From Euptelea pleiosperma (lineage: Eukaryota > Streptophyta > Magnoliopsida > Ranunculales > Eupteleaceae): a DNA stretch of 64,000 nt. A model generated the notes under the pieces. It searched no databases, had not been told where the DNA came from, and saw nothing but the letters and a program-made list of their open reading frames with translations. Location: assembly GCA_035048495.1 (NCBI GenBank), contig CM068551.1, positions 15,440,248-15,504,247 of the forward strand, in the 5' to 3' direction. This document shows, piece by piece, positions 44,654-55,627 of the stretch (position 1 is its first letter; each line of letters begins with the position of its first letter). Made by a program: the position numbers and the translations under genes.

Positions 44654-46702
44654 ATGAAGCAAATGATGCTATGGAGGAGTGTTGCTGCTTTTGCCAATGC
44701 TGCTCCTCAAAAGGGTACTCTTCTCTCTCCCCTATCTTCTCTTTCAATGTCTACGCTTCTGTCTCATTCCAAAACTACTAAAAAGGACCCAAGTCTCTCT
44801 CATATTACGAATCGATACCAGATGGAGAAATTCGTAAGAGATCGGTGTAAATCAGGAGCCATTAGCCTTGATGAGACATTAGGTTTCTTCGATCGGATGG
44901 TTCAAATGCAACCCCTGCCATCGATTTTCGCTTTTAATCAACTGTTGGGGGCTATCACCAAGATGAAACAGTATTCTACCGTGCTTTCTTTGTTTAAAAT
45001 GATGGATTCAGCAAGAATCCAACCTGATGTCTGTACCCTGAGCATTTTAAGCAATTGTTTCTGCCAATTGAATCGGGTGGATTTCAGTTTCTCTGTCTTT
45101 GGGAACATCATCAAACGTGGTTACGAACCAGATGTTGTAACCTTGAGCACTTTGATTAAGGGGCTTTGTATGGAAGATAAAGTAGCACAGTCGATGGAGT
45201 TGTTAAACAAAATAGTGCAGCACGGGTACCCATGTAATGAAGTCACTTATGGAACAGTAATTAATGGCCTTTGCAAAACTGGGAACACTCGCATGGCTCT
45301 TGGATTGCTAAGGCGGGCGGAGGAGAGTGAGAGGTATAAACTGAACTCAATCATGTATAACACGATCATTGACTCTTTCTGTAAGGACAGACTGATAGAT
45401 GAAGCCCTTGACCTTTTCTCAGAAATGTTCACTAAAAGCATTGCGCCAAATGTTGTCACTTACAACTCTTTAATTCATGGTCTATGCAACTTAGGCCGGT
45501 GGAAAGAAGCTGCAATGTTTTTCGACAAAATGGTGGATCGTGGAATCTCACCGAGTGTAATAACCTTCAACATACTGGTGGATGCTCTTTGCAAAGAAGG
45601 GAGGACCATGGAAGCACATGCCTTACTAGAAGTAATGATTCAAAGAGGTGATAAGCCAAATATTTTCACTTACACCTCTTTGATTCATGGCTTATGCAAT
45701 TCAGGTCAATGGAAAGAGGCAACAAGGTTGTTCAATGAAATGGTGGATCAAGAAATCTCACCAGATGTAATAACTTTCACCACATTGGTAGATGCTCTTT
45801 GCAAAGAGGGGATGACCAAAGAAGCACATGAACTATTAGAACTGATGATTCAAAGAGGTGAGGAGCCGGACACAATCACATACACTGCATTGATGGATGG
45901 ATACTGTTTGCAAGGCCAAATGGACAAAGCCACAAAAGTCTTCAATTCCATGTTGAGTATAGGTCATGCGCCTAATGTTGTTAGCTATAACGTATTGATC
46001 AATGGCTATTGCAAGACTAAGAAGTTAGATGAGGCAATGCAGCTTTTTAGAGAAATATGTCACAAAGGATTGACTCCTAGCACTATTACCTATAACACCC
46101 TTATAGGGGGGTTATGTAAGGTTAGGAGAGTTGTGGCTGCACAAGAGCTTTTCAATAAGATGCAAGCATGTGGCCAAAGTCTAGATCTCATCACATACAA
46201 TATATTGTTGGATGGACTGTGCACAAACAACTATTTCACTAAGGCGATGGAACTGTTTCATGTGATGGAAAATGGCGAATTGAAACCTGATATTACCACT
46301 TATAACATCCTCATTGATTGTATGTGCAAAAATGGAAAGTTAGAAGCCGCTAGGAAACTCTTTTGCGGCCTCTTTGCCATTGAATTGCAGCCTGGCATTA
46401 TAACATGTAACATAATGATCAATGGCTTCTGTAAAGAAGGGATGTTAAAAGAAGCTCAATACTTGTTCACAGAAATGGAAGAGAAGGGTTTTCAACCAAA
46501 TGGCGTTACTTTCAATATCATGGTTCAAGGATTTCTCCAAAATAATGAGACCTATATGGCGATGCAATTTCTCGGTAAAATGGTCGAGAGAGATTTTTTA
46601 CCTGATGCAGACACTGCACATATGATTGTGAAATTGCTCATGGTAGATGGACCAGATCGTAAATATTTAGAAATGTTTCGTAAGTTCTTGCCAAAGGGCT
46701 GA
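44654..46702 (+). CDS. RFL-type PPR protein, array copy 3 (682 aa)
   Basis: Single open frame of 682 residues starting MKQMMLWRSVAAFANAAPQK. The first ATG aligns with the inner ATG of the upstream pseudogene. The presequence-like N-terminus has no acidic residue before about position 44. It has sixteen P-class motifs from IFAFNQLLG and a degenerate tail ending FRKFLPKG, with the motif 6-9 duplication seen in the other copies. Code pairs: ND, SD, SN, GN, NN, NS, NN, TD, TD, TN, NS, ND, ND, NG, NN, ND. Predicted target UGA?YCYGGACUU?YU. It has several non-conservative changes at usually conserved places (motif 4 RRAEESERYKLN, motif 12 KVRRV and SLD, motif 16 LQNNE), so selection on parts of it may be relaxed, although the frame is intact. 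The 3' flank is split by a copia element 584 bp after the stop codon, which could affect its 3' UTR. Confidence 0.92.
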   Translation: MKQMMLWRSVAAFANAAPQKGTLLSPLSSLSMSTLLSHSKTTKKDPSLSHITNRYQMEKFVRDRCKSGAISLDETLGFFDRMVQMQPLPSIFAFNQLLGAITKMKQYSTVLSLFKMMDSARIQPDVCTLSILSNCFCQLNRVDFSFSVFGNIIKRGYEPDVVTLSTLIKGLCMEDKVAQSMELLNKIVQHGYPCNEVTYGTVINGLCKTGNTRMALGLLRRAEESERYKLNSIMYNTIIDSFCKDRLIDEALDLFSEMFTKSIAPNVVTYNSLIHGLCNLGRWKEAAMFFDKMVDRGISPSVITFNILVDALCKEGRTMEAHALLEVMIQRGDKPNIFTYTSLIHGLCNSGQWKEATRLFNEMVDQEISPDVITFTTLVDALCKEGMTKEAHELLELMIQRGEEPDTITYTALMDGYCLQGQMDKATKVFNSMLSIGHAPNVVSYNVLINGYCKTKKLDEAMQLFREICHKGLTPSTITYNTLIGGLCKVRRVVAAQELFNKMQACGQSLDLITYNILLDGLCTNNYFTKAMELFHVMENGELKPDITTYNILIDCMCKNGKLEAARKLFCGLFAIELQPGIITCNIMINGFCKEGMLKEAQYLFTEMEEKGFQPNGVTFNIMVQGFLQNNETYMAMQFLGKMVERDFLPDADTAHMIVKLLMVDGPDRKYLEMFRKFLPKG

Positions 46703-47286
46703 GGAAAAGGTTATGTGCTCAATGTTGAGTCGGTAGTTAGCAATAACCAATTCTAAGTTGTGCCAAGCGTCGTTGCCAATGACATACTTTAAGGGTCATC
46801 CTATATTTTATGTCAATTTCCTCCCAACGTGTTGCCTCCCTAAGGAAGTACGTGCAACGACAATGAGCTAGGTAAATTTCTTTCTCAATGACCCATTCAT
46901 TACTTTATGTGAAGGAGCTGGTCTTCGTAGCTCCTTACTAGACCATTTAAAATGTAGACTCTTGAAACAAGAAACATCATTTAACATGTCCTAATTATGC
47001 TATGCCAATTTTTGGCTCCGAGAACTTGACTTCTATTTTTATTTGTATATTTAGTCCTTAAAAGATGTTGGTGTGTGAAAATATAATCTTAAACTTGGTA
47101 AATTTATTTTAGATGTTGGTGTGTTAAAATATTTTCATTGCGATGTTTATTTTAGTTTTTGATTCCTTTAGTTTGGGTCTTATTTACTTGTCATTGAAGG
47201 TCATTTCCAGTGAAGGAACATACTTGAATCACTTGAGTCCAATTTAATTCATTTTGTGTGTTCATTTTTGAAACTTTAGTCCTACA
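46703..47286 (+). repeat. Conserved 3' flank, unit C, before the copia element
   Basis: Collinear with 24942-25525 of unit A up to the copia target site CTACA (47282-47286). Confidence 0.75.
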
Positions 47287-47473
47287 TGTTGTCAGTATGA
47301 GGTAGAATAGAATATAAGATATATGGTGGGTGGAGATATTAATGTGGGTGTAATTGTTTTGACCTAGTAATATAAACAATATTGTGGGACGTTGGTAGGG
47401 TTTCTCTCCAACATTTTCCCTTCTGTTCTTCTTCTCTTCTTCTCCTCTCTTCCCAAAACTCTAAAATTCTACT
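47287..47473 (+). repeat. Left LTR of the copia element
   Basis: 187 bp, from TGTTGTCAG to ATTCTACT, ending where the primer-binding site begins. The end was set by comparison with the right LTR and the CTACA duplication. Confidence 0.85.
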
Positions 47474-47485
47474 TGGTATCAGAGC
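47474..47485 (+). other. Primer-binding site of the copia element
   Basis: TGGTATCAGAGC, complementary to the 3' end of initiator tRNA-Met, the usual primer of plant copia elements. Confidence 0.9.
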
Positions 47486-48138
47486 TAAGCAAATCGAATC
47501 CGCACAAAACTTCAGGGGTGAATCTCCTCATGTCTCAGACCTTCAAGGGGTGACCAACATCGTTGACGTCATGGAGCCGTACGGCTGACTTCATCAGCTA
47601 TACGGACAGGGTGCTCAAAATCTCCAAAATTTTGGTGATTTCTTAGAAATTTTCTGGACCTTTTTTGAGCATGTTATGTTCGTTATTCGAAAATATTGAA
47701 AAACAGTTTTGTTTCAGTTCGTGGTGATTTGCGACCTCTTCCGAAGCTTCTTGGCTTCGATTGCTGCTTCGTTTTGGTCCCCCCCATTATTACCTACAGG
47801 TCTATGCCCTTTGTTTTGAGTTTGGTGGAGTATTGTGGCTGGGGGATCGATTTCTCCCCCTTGTTATTACCATCGGCGGCTTTTTAGCCCTTATTGGGCA
47901 TCACGAAAACCCACAATCCCTGTTGGTTGGGCTCCCCTATGCCTTCAATCCTTTTTTGGAACTTTGGGATGATCCCATCACTCCGTGATCTCTTGGTTAT
48001 TGTGGCTTGAGTCGTTTGACTCGTTTCGACCCCAACAACAGCCCTGTAGTGCCTCCGGTTTGTCTCAGATCGTGGTAGCTATTTTTTGGGTGGTCATTTT
48101 CTATTATTTGCTTGTTATTTGTTGTTTGTGACGCAACT
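47486..48138 (+). other. Untranslated leader of the copia element
   Basis: About 650 bp between the primer site and the gag ATG. Short frames only. Confidence 0.6.
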
Positions 48139-51100
48139 ATGCCAACGTCAGATGAATCCGGAGCCTCGGATGTGGTCTCTAAGCCTACCGGCCCTCCCGT
48201 TTCAGCCCCTACTCCATATGAAAACCCAGTGTTGCAGATCAGCACTATCAAGCTGGCTAGAAAAAATTATTTGGAATGGTCCAGGGCTGCCAAGATGTTT
48301 ATTGGTGGCCATGGGAAACAAGGATATCTTACTGGCTGTCTAGCGGCCCCTAAACAGGATGACCCCGAGTTTGAGATATGGTAATCGGGCAATTTGACTG
48401 TTATGGCGTGGCTTCTTAACTCTATGGAGCCCCACATCAGTCGAGGATTCCTATTTCACACTACTGCAAAGGAGATCTGGGACTCTGCATCTCAGACCTA
48501 TTCCCAGCAAAAGAATGTTGTTCGTGTGTATCAGTTGCACTAGAGCATTGCCACTCTTCGTCAAGGGGACTTGCCTTTGGTCGAGTATTTTGCTAAGCTT
48601 CGTAGCATGTGGGAGGAACTTGATTACTATCAAGTCTTTACCCCTGCTTGTACCACAGATGGTAAGGCATATCGCACGTTTGTAGATCAGAACAAGATAT
48701 ATGAGTTCCTTGCTTGCTTGAATGCCGATTTTGAGTTAGCCCGTGTCCAGTTGCTCAGTAAAGATGATTTACCTTCGCTTAACCAAGTATACACCTATGT
48801 TCAAAATGAAGAAAGTCGCAGAGATGTCATGTCTCTTCTTCCCAAACATGAAAAGTCTGCCCTGGCTGCAGTCTCATCATCACAGAAACCACCACAACAT
48901 CGCCCTAAAGGTCCTCCACCTACTTGTGCTCATTATGGCAAGAAAGGCCATAGTCAAGATAAATGCTGGAGTCTTCATGTGTGTGAGGGGTGTGGAAAGA
49001 AGGGCCACAATAAAGAAAAATGTTGGAATATTGTTGGACGACCCCTGCAGTCGTCCTTGCCGTCGTCACGCGTACCTCCCACTGCCCACAGTGTTGCTAT
49101 GGATACTCCTACAGATCCATCATCTTCCTTGGACACATCACCAGTTACTATTTCTCAAAAGGAGCTCAAGAATATACGGCGCTTTATGGCCCACTTGGAT
49201 GGACCTTCGGCCACTTCAGCATTTGCCCAGTCAGGTACCATCAGTTCTGCCCATAATGTTTCTGCATCTACTTCATCACCCTGGATTATTGATTCGGGGG
49301 CTTTAGAGCATATGACGGGTATGTCTACCTTATTTTCTTCCTACTCTGTGGGTTCTGGGGTTGATAAAATCAGCATCGCAGATGGCACACTTTCATCTGT
49401 CTCTGGGAAAGGTCGTGTCACAGCCACATCCGAGATTTCTTTATCCTCTGTCCTTCATGTTCCCAAGTTTGATACTAACCTGCTTTCTGTTAGCTCTCTC
49501 ACAAAAACTTTGAATTGTTGTGTTACTTTCTTTCTTTCTCATTGTGTGTTTCAGGACTTGGTCACGAGGAGGACGATTGGCACTGGACGTAAAGTGAATG
49601 GTCTCTATCTCCCGGATGCCTCTCCCATAGTTCCAGCAGTGTTGCAGTCTCGTAGTCATAATAATAGTTTCAATAAGGAGCAGCTATTGTCTTGGCATGC
49701 TCGTCTTGGTCATGTATCTTTTCTATATTTACGTCTCTTATTTCTTGCATTGTTTAAGTCTGTGTCGCTGTCTGAACTTCATTGTGAAGTGTGTGCTCTG
49801 TCCAAGCACACTCGTTCTGTTTTCCCACCACGGGGTAATAAAAGTAATGCTATCTTTGATTTGATTCATTCTGATGTTTGGGGCCCGTCCTTGGTTACTT
49901 CCATTTTTTGTTATCGCTACTTTGTCTCGTTTGTGGATGATCTCTCTAGGTGCACATGGATATTTGTTATGAAATCTAAAGATGAAGTGTTTTCTGTCTT
50001 TAAGAGCTTTCACAAACTAATCCGTACTCAGTTTGGAAAGTGTATAAAAGTTCTCCGATCTGATCAAGGGGGAGAGTACATGTGTGGGGGGTTGAAGTTG
50101 TACTTGGCAGAGCATGGTATTGAGCATCAAAATTTATGTGTGTTCACCCCACAACAAAATGGGGTGGCCAAAAGAAAAAATCGACTTCTACTGGAAGTGG
50201 TTCGTTCCTCCTTTTGTGGTACAATGTTCCCAAAACTTATTGGTCTAATGCAGTGCTTCTTGCCGCTTTCCTCATCAACCGTATGTCGTCTCGGTCTCTT
50301 CAGTTCTGCACTCCTTTTCAATTCCTTCGTCCCTCTAGTCCTCCATTTGCAGTTCCTCCGAAAATCTTTGGCTGTGTTTGTTACGTCCATATCCTTGGCC
50401 CTCATCGGACAAAGTTGGACCCTAAAGCACTTAAATGTGTATTCCTAGGGTACTCCTCAAGCTTGAAGGGGTATAAATGCTATCATCCTCCCACACCGAA
50501 GAGGTTTGTTACTATGGATGTCACTTTTCTGGAATCGGCTCCCTTTTTTTCCGCTGCTAGCCCTGCCGATCCTCAGGGGGAGAGTAGTTGGTGTGAGGAA
50601 CGGCATGTGACACCTGCTTTGCCTGTGACATTAGATGATTCAGTTATTGATACTATTATGCATGACAGAGGCACTAGCAAGCAGGGGGAGCTGCAAGTCT
50701 ATACTCGTCGTAGACTAAGGGAGACAAAGACTATTCCTGAATGTCAAGGTCAAGACTCCTCACTGGATCCAGGTAATCCGTCATTTGGTTCCTCCTTCTT
50801 TATGTGATAGTAGTTCTGATCTTCCTATTGCTCTTCGGAAAGGGAAGAGATCTTGTACTCAACACCCTATTGCTAATTCTGTTTCCTATGATAACTTGTC
50901 ACCATCCTACAAATCTTTTGTTACCTCCCTGTCCTCTGTTACTCTTCATTCTTCTGTCACAGAGGCTCTAGCACAACCCAGATGGAAGGAGACGATGGTT
51001 GAGGAAATGAACGCACTGGAAAAAACAACACATGGGAACTGGTTCGGTTACCATAGGGCAAGAAGCTAGTTGGATGTAAGTGGGTCTATACAGTGAAATG

Positions 51101-52482
51101 CAAACTGGATGGTTCTGTGGATATATACAAGGCACGGTTGATGGCTAAGGCCTATTCTCAGACATATGGTATTGACTACAAGGATACATTCGCTCCTGTA
51201 GCCAAACTAAACTCTATTCGGGTTATTCTCTCACTCGCAGCAAGTCAGTCCTGGCCACTACTACAGCTCGATGTTAAGAATACATTCCTCCATGGTGACT
51301 TGAAGGAAGAGGTTTACATGTTGCCCCCTCCGAGGTTTCAGGTGTCTGATGACATGCAGAGAGTGTGTAAGTTGAAGAGAACTCTGTATGGTTTGAAACA
51401 GTCACCAAGAGCATGGTTTGAAAGATTCAGCGGAGCAGTTAAACAATTGGGACACAACCAGGGTCAGGCAGACCACACACTCTTTATCAGATGAGTAGGG
51501 GGGACGACGACCATCCTAATTGTGTATGTGGACGGCATTATTGTCACAGGGGAACTCTGCAACAGAAATTTCAAGACTTAAGAGCTTCTTGGCAGCTGAA
51601 TTTGAAATTAAGGATCTAGGCACCTTAAAGTACTTCTTGGGCATTGAGTTTGCAAGATCAAATGAGGGAATATACATCTGCCAGAGGAAATATGTATTGG
51701 ATTTACTTCAGGATACAGACATGTTGGGGGCACGACCTGTTGATACCCCGATTGAAGCAAACCATCGGCTAGATGGTCAATCAGGAGAACTCCTTGAGGA
51801 TGTGGGTAGCTTTCAGAGACTCGTGGGACGCCTCATCTACCTAGCTCACACACGACCGGATATTGCATATGCCGTGAGTGTGGTCAGCCAGTACATGCAT
51901 GCGCCTTGCACACCGCACTTGGAAGCTACTAACCGTATCTTGAGATACTTGAAGTCATCCCTAGGGAAGGGATTGTTATTTCGTCGTCATGGACATATGA
52001 GGGTTGAAGGCTTTACTGATGCAGATTGGGCTAGTGCCCAAGATGATAGACGGTCTACTTCAGGCTATTGCACATTTGTAGGAGGCAATCTAGTAACTTG
52101 GAGGAGCAAGAAGCAGCAAGTGGTAGCTCGGTCAAGTGCGGAAGCCGAATTCCGATCTATGGTCCATGGTCTATGTGAGCTATTATGGCTCAAAATTTTA
52201 CTTAGGGAGCTGGGTTTCCCGATTGAAGGATCGATGTCGTTATATTGTGACAACAAGGCGGCCATAAGCATTGCACATAATCCCATGCAGCATGATAGAA
52301 CAAAGCACATCGAAGTGGATAGACATTTCATTCGCGAGAAAGTTACTTCGGGAGTAATCTGTACACCGTTCGTGCCTACGTCAGAACAAGTGGCTGATGT
52401 TCTCACCAAAAGTGTTGCTGTTGCTCCATTTTGGGCATGTTTGGACAAGTTAGGCATGATTGATATTCATGCACCAACTTGA
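48139..52482 (+). pseudogene. Copia gag-pol polyprotein, broken
   Basis: It begins MPTSDESGASDVVSKPTGP at 48139. Gag ends with two zinc knuckles near 48930-49025: the first lacks its second Cys (C-A-H-Y), the second (CEGCGKKGHNKEKC) is complete. Protease has DSGALEHMTG (49293). The integrase start shows HARLGH, then HSDVWGPS and DQGGEY. RT has LDVKNTFLHGDLKEEVY and LYGLKQSPRAWFERF. The catalytic YVDD is YVDG (about 51522). RNase H has DADWASAQDDRRSTSGYCTF. Stops TAA (48382) and TAG (48541) cut gag in frame. A frameshift lies in the integrase (about 50200), others lie near 50770, 51020 and 51550, and a TAG and a TGA sit in RT (about 51059 and 51492). It cannot move by itself. Confidence 0.93.
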
Positions 52483-52489
52483 GGGGGAG
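52483..52489 (+). other. Polypurine tract of the copia element
   Basis: GGGGGAG directly before the right LTR, just after the polyprotein stop codon (TGA 52480-52482). Confidence 0.8.
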
Positions 52490-52673
52490 TGTTGTCAGTA
52501 TGAGGTATAATAGAATATAAGATATATGGTGGGTGGAGATATTAATGTGGGTGTAATTGTTTTGACCTAGTAATATAAATAATATTGTGGGACGTTGGTA
52601 GGGTTTCTCTCCAACGTTTTCCCTTCTTCTCTTCTCTTCTTCTCCTCTCTTCCCGAAACCCTAAAATTCTACT
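52490..52673 (+). repeat. Right LTR of the copia element
   Basis: 184 bp, with one 3-bp deletion relative to the left LTR in the TTCTTCTC region. Followed by the CTACA duplication and then TTGGAGAGGGCAAAG of the host. Confidence 0.85.
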
Positions 52674-52678
52674 CTACA

Positions 52679-54479
52679 TTGGAGAGGGCAAAGTTCTTGA
52701 GCGGCTTATAAATGCCAATTGCATCTCCAATTTTGGATGTTCTTAGTTCCTTCGAGTTATATTGACAAAGAACAAATAGATGTCGTGTCCTTTTCTTATG
52801 CCATGTCATGTTGGTGCTGATATGAACATGCTATAGCAAAGTATCAAATGATTCAAATCTACTCGCACTATCTAGTTTTCGAAGCATGTTTCTACATCTC
52901 TAATTATAGGTCTTGGTGGACTGAATGCTTTTAAACTAGTCAAAAGGTATAAGTTTGGATACCACGCTATTCTTGCGAAACTAGGACTTTTTATGGTTTA
53001 CAACATCAAGAAGACGAATGTTGCATGAATGAAGTAGGATCCTCCATGCAAATTAATTATTTGGAATGGTTGCATTGAGTTCACCTTTATATTATTTGAT
53101 GGAATTGTCCTTTCTATCGCATGCATAGAGTCGCTAGCCATTAACTGATTCCCATGTTCCTTTAAATTTTAGTTACATGTAAACATGGTTTTAAAATTCG
53201 GCGAAATTAGCCGAATTAATTCTGAATTTTGAATGACCGAATTAAAGTGTACATGTATTAAAAAATTTACAAAAATTCGTCGAATGAATTCGAAGTAAAC
53301 AGTAAAAATTCGGCTACTTTCTCGAAATTTGGCATTTTTAGTACAAAAATTGCAAAAATTCGTCGGATTAATTCGCTGAATTAATTTGTTTAATTCGAAG
53401 TAAACATTTAACTTATAGAAGTTGGGAGAATTTTTGCCAAAACATTGGTAAAACACATTGATTTTTAAGGATATGAGAGAACAAACATGATAAAACACTT
53501 ATAACTTACTATATTATAAAAACAACCATTAAGAGCAACCTAAGCAAAATTAATATTGTTTTACTCATTTTGGCAAAAAATCTTTAAACTTCTCTAAGTT
53601 GGAGAATTTTTACAGAAATTCTCTAAATCGAATTGAACTTCCCCGAATTAATTCCGAATTTTAACTGACCGAAGTCTAAGGCGAAGTCGAAGTTTAGAAC
53701 CTTGCTTGTAAACCATGAGTTTTGGCCTACTATAACTGGTCTACTTATGTTTACTTGAATGTTATGAATAGGGTAAGTGTCTTTCATGTTGGAGAAATCT
53801 GTGTTTCCTTTCTTTTCTTTGTTATTTATGGCAATGCAATGTGTAGAGCCACTTCAGAGAGAGACTGATCCTGGATAGCTAATCATCTCAAGTTGATCTA
53901 CTGTAGTCACATCAATGTCCCACAATGGTGCGAAGTGTAGGTGTGATACTCTAATGGAGTCAGAGACGTTTGGCCTACTTATATGGCCTCTCTTAGATTT
54001 TCCGTGTATTTGGGTTAGATACTTTTGTATGGCGTTATTGTAATTAAGGGTAGTGGGAGTGGCAGTATCGTAGATAAACAGTATGATTGGTGTCCACTTT
54101 TGACGTTCTCTTTTCCTGAGCTACCTAAGGTTTAGTATACTCTTTATATGAGACGCTGGTGATGTAATAGAGTGGAGTTGGTACCTGTCCCCTTGACACA
54201 TTCTTGCATCCCTAGCTTCCCTAGTGTCCTAGATATAGGTTGTATTGACTTTCGTTTCCATTAATAAATTGATATTGATTCTTGTTCCGTCTTATGTATT
54301 GTGATTGTGGACTAGGCAGCGACCGAGAGCAACTGGGCAAGGACTAGTGTATCGGAAGATGGACGGGCGCTGGACGGGTAAATCCTTGTGAAAGGAAGTG
54401 TCCGTGATAGTGAGAACAAGGATTCTTAAATGTACATTTAAGCATCTTATTGCTTAGCCTGTCCATATTTTAATGGAAT
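52679..54479 (+). repeat. Conserved 3' flank, unit C, after the copia element
   Basis: Continues the flank of 46703-47286. It is interrupted by a MITE (53185-53704) and carries a deletion near 53969 relative to unit A (the part from about 26306 to 26672 is missing). Confidence 0.75.
53185..53704. mobile_element. MULE-type MITE filled with ATTCGGCGAATTAA words
   Basis: The left end reads ATGGTTTTAAAATTCGGCG and the complement of the right end reads CAAGGTTCTAAACTTCGAC. Flanking 9-mers are CATGTAAAC (53176-53184) and CTTGTAAAC (53705-53713). Unit A reads AACTTGTAAACCATGAG without the insert (near 26041), so CTTGTAAAC was the target. The inside repeats CGAATTAATTC, AATTCGTCGAAT and ATTCGGC. Minus-strand open frames in it (109 codons) are artefacts of AT-rich repeats. 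Confidence 0.85.
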
Positions 54480-54768
54480 TTTTTTTATAGGTTTAACTTC
54501 ATAAATAAGGCAAAAGGCAATCAAAACATACGATCAGCTCAGGAGGTCGAGCTGACGTCCAATAGACATGATCGAGGCAAACAATGAAAACTGCAAAAGG
54601 ACAAATACAATAAAAAGCGGGATACTACTAACATCAAACATCCCTAAAGCGAAGAATATCCCAGCGAAATACATAATCTTCAAAGAAAATCCCTCTGCTC
54701 TCCAAAACAACCTTAGATCAAAGGAAAATCAACCCATTAATGCTGAGAGTAATCGAGGGCAAGTCTCC
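54480..54768 (-). mobile_element. L1-type LINE tail, unit C, shortened
   Basis: Same insertion as in units A and B (AAGGCAAAAGGCAATCAAAA near its 3' end), cut short by a deletion whose other side is the ATTGTTTAAATTCCTATG of the unit flank. Confidence 0.65.
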
Positions 54769-55627
54769 ATTGTTTAAATTCCTATGTTAGTTAAAGATAC
54801 AGGAGGACCCCAGGTTTATAACATTGTTATTTCTACTTCTTAATATAGTTACTTTGCTTATGAAAATAAATAATGGAAGGTCAAGCTTGACTGTATTTAC
54901 TTCTACAATATAAATACTCATCAGATGATTGACCAACTAATCTCTTTGAAAGTATTATAACTACTGTCAAGTACTTTTTAGATATAGATATGTACACTTT
55001 CGATGACTCAAAAGTTACTGCCCATGTAAATAGTTGGAGCTAGATTTTCATAATAAAGGCTTTGATCTTCGATATCACCTACAATATCAAACAAATTCAT
55101 CTGTTTCTAAAAGATTGTAGTATGGCTCAATGTAAAAGATTCATTGATATTTGAGAGACTCCTCAAGAACACATCTTATCAAGGTATGTTGATGGTTCGA
55201 TTATAAAAATAATTAGAAAAAGAGCAAAATGTCATCTCAAGCTCAAAGTTCAAGATATTACTGTTGAACTTATTGGGTTTTTGATTGTTGTTTTTCTGGG
55301 TTCAATGTTTTCTACAGCTGAGTGAATTCTATAGGTAAGTTTCTGGAATTTCTTGGTTTGTTGGAGGGTGACCAGTATGAGTTTGAATTCAGTGCTTCAC
55401 ATTTTACGACTGGTTATTAAATTGTATTTTATGTTTCCCTTTATCAAAAATCTTATAGTATTTCTTTTCACTTTCATTTAAGTTTCTCACTTGAATGGAG
55501 CTGCTCCATTTTTGATTTGAAAATGGTTACTTTTTATCCCCATTATATAATTATCCTATGTGAGAAGTAATAAAAATGAAAAGCCAAATTTATGTATTCT
55601 CCGCCTCTTTACCAAATTTATGTATTT
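54769..55627. other. Unit flank between LINE tail and E-class PPR pseudogene, no gene
   Basis: Matches 38715-39480 of unit B (for example AGGTCAAGCTTGACTGTATT) with small deletions. Short frames only. Confidence 0.55.

Larger units (their letters stand above)
47287..52673 (+). mobile_element. Ty1/copia LTR retrotransposon, complete but defective
   Basis: LTRs at 47287-47473 and 52490-52673 start TGTTGTCAGTATGAGGTA. By eye they differ at about five bases and one 3-bp indel (roughly 97 percent alike). The insertion is flanked by CTACA (47282-47286 and 52674-52678). The tRNA-Met primer site TGGTATCAGAGC directly follows the left LTR and a GGGGGAG polypurine tract precedes the right LTR. The domain order gag-protease-integrase-RT-RNase H is that of copia. 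Units A and B give the empty site. The coding region carries stops and frameshifts. Confidence 0.95.

Noticed and set aside
48743..49306. 187-codon frame overlapping copia gag
   Set aside because: Out of frame with the knuckle and protease motifs of gag-pol. It is a shadow frame.
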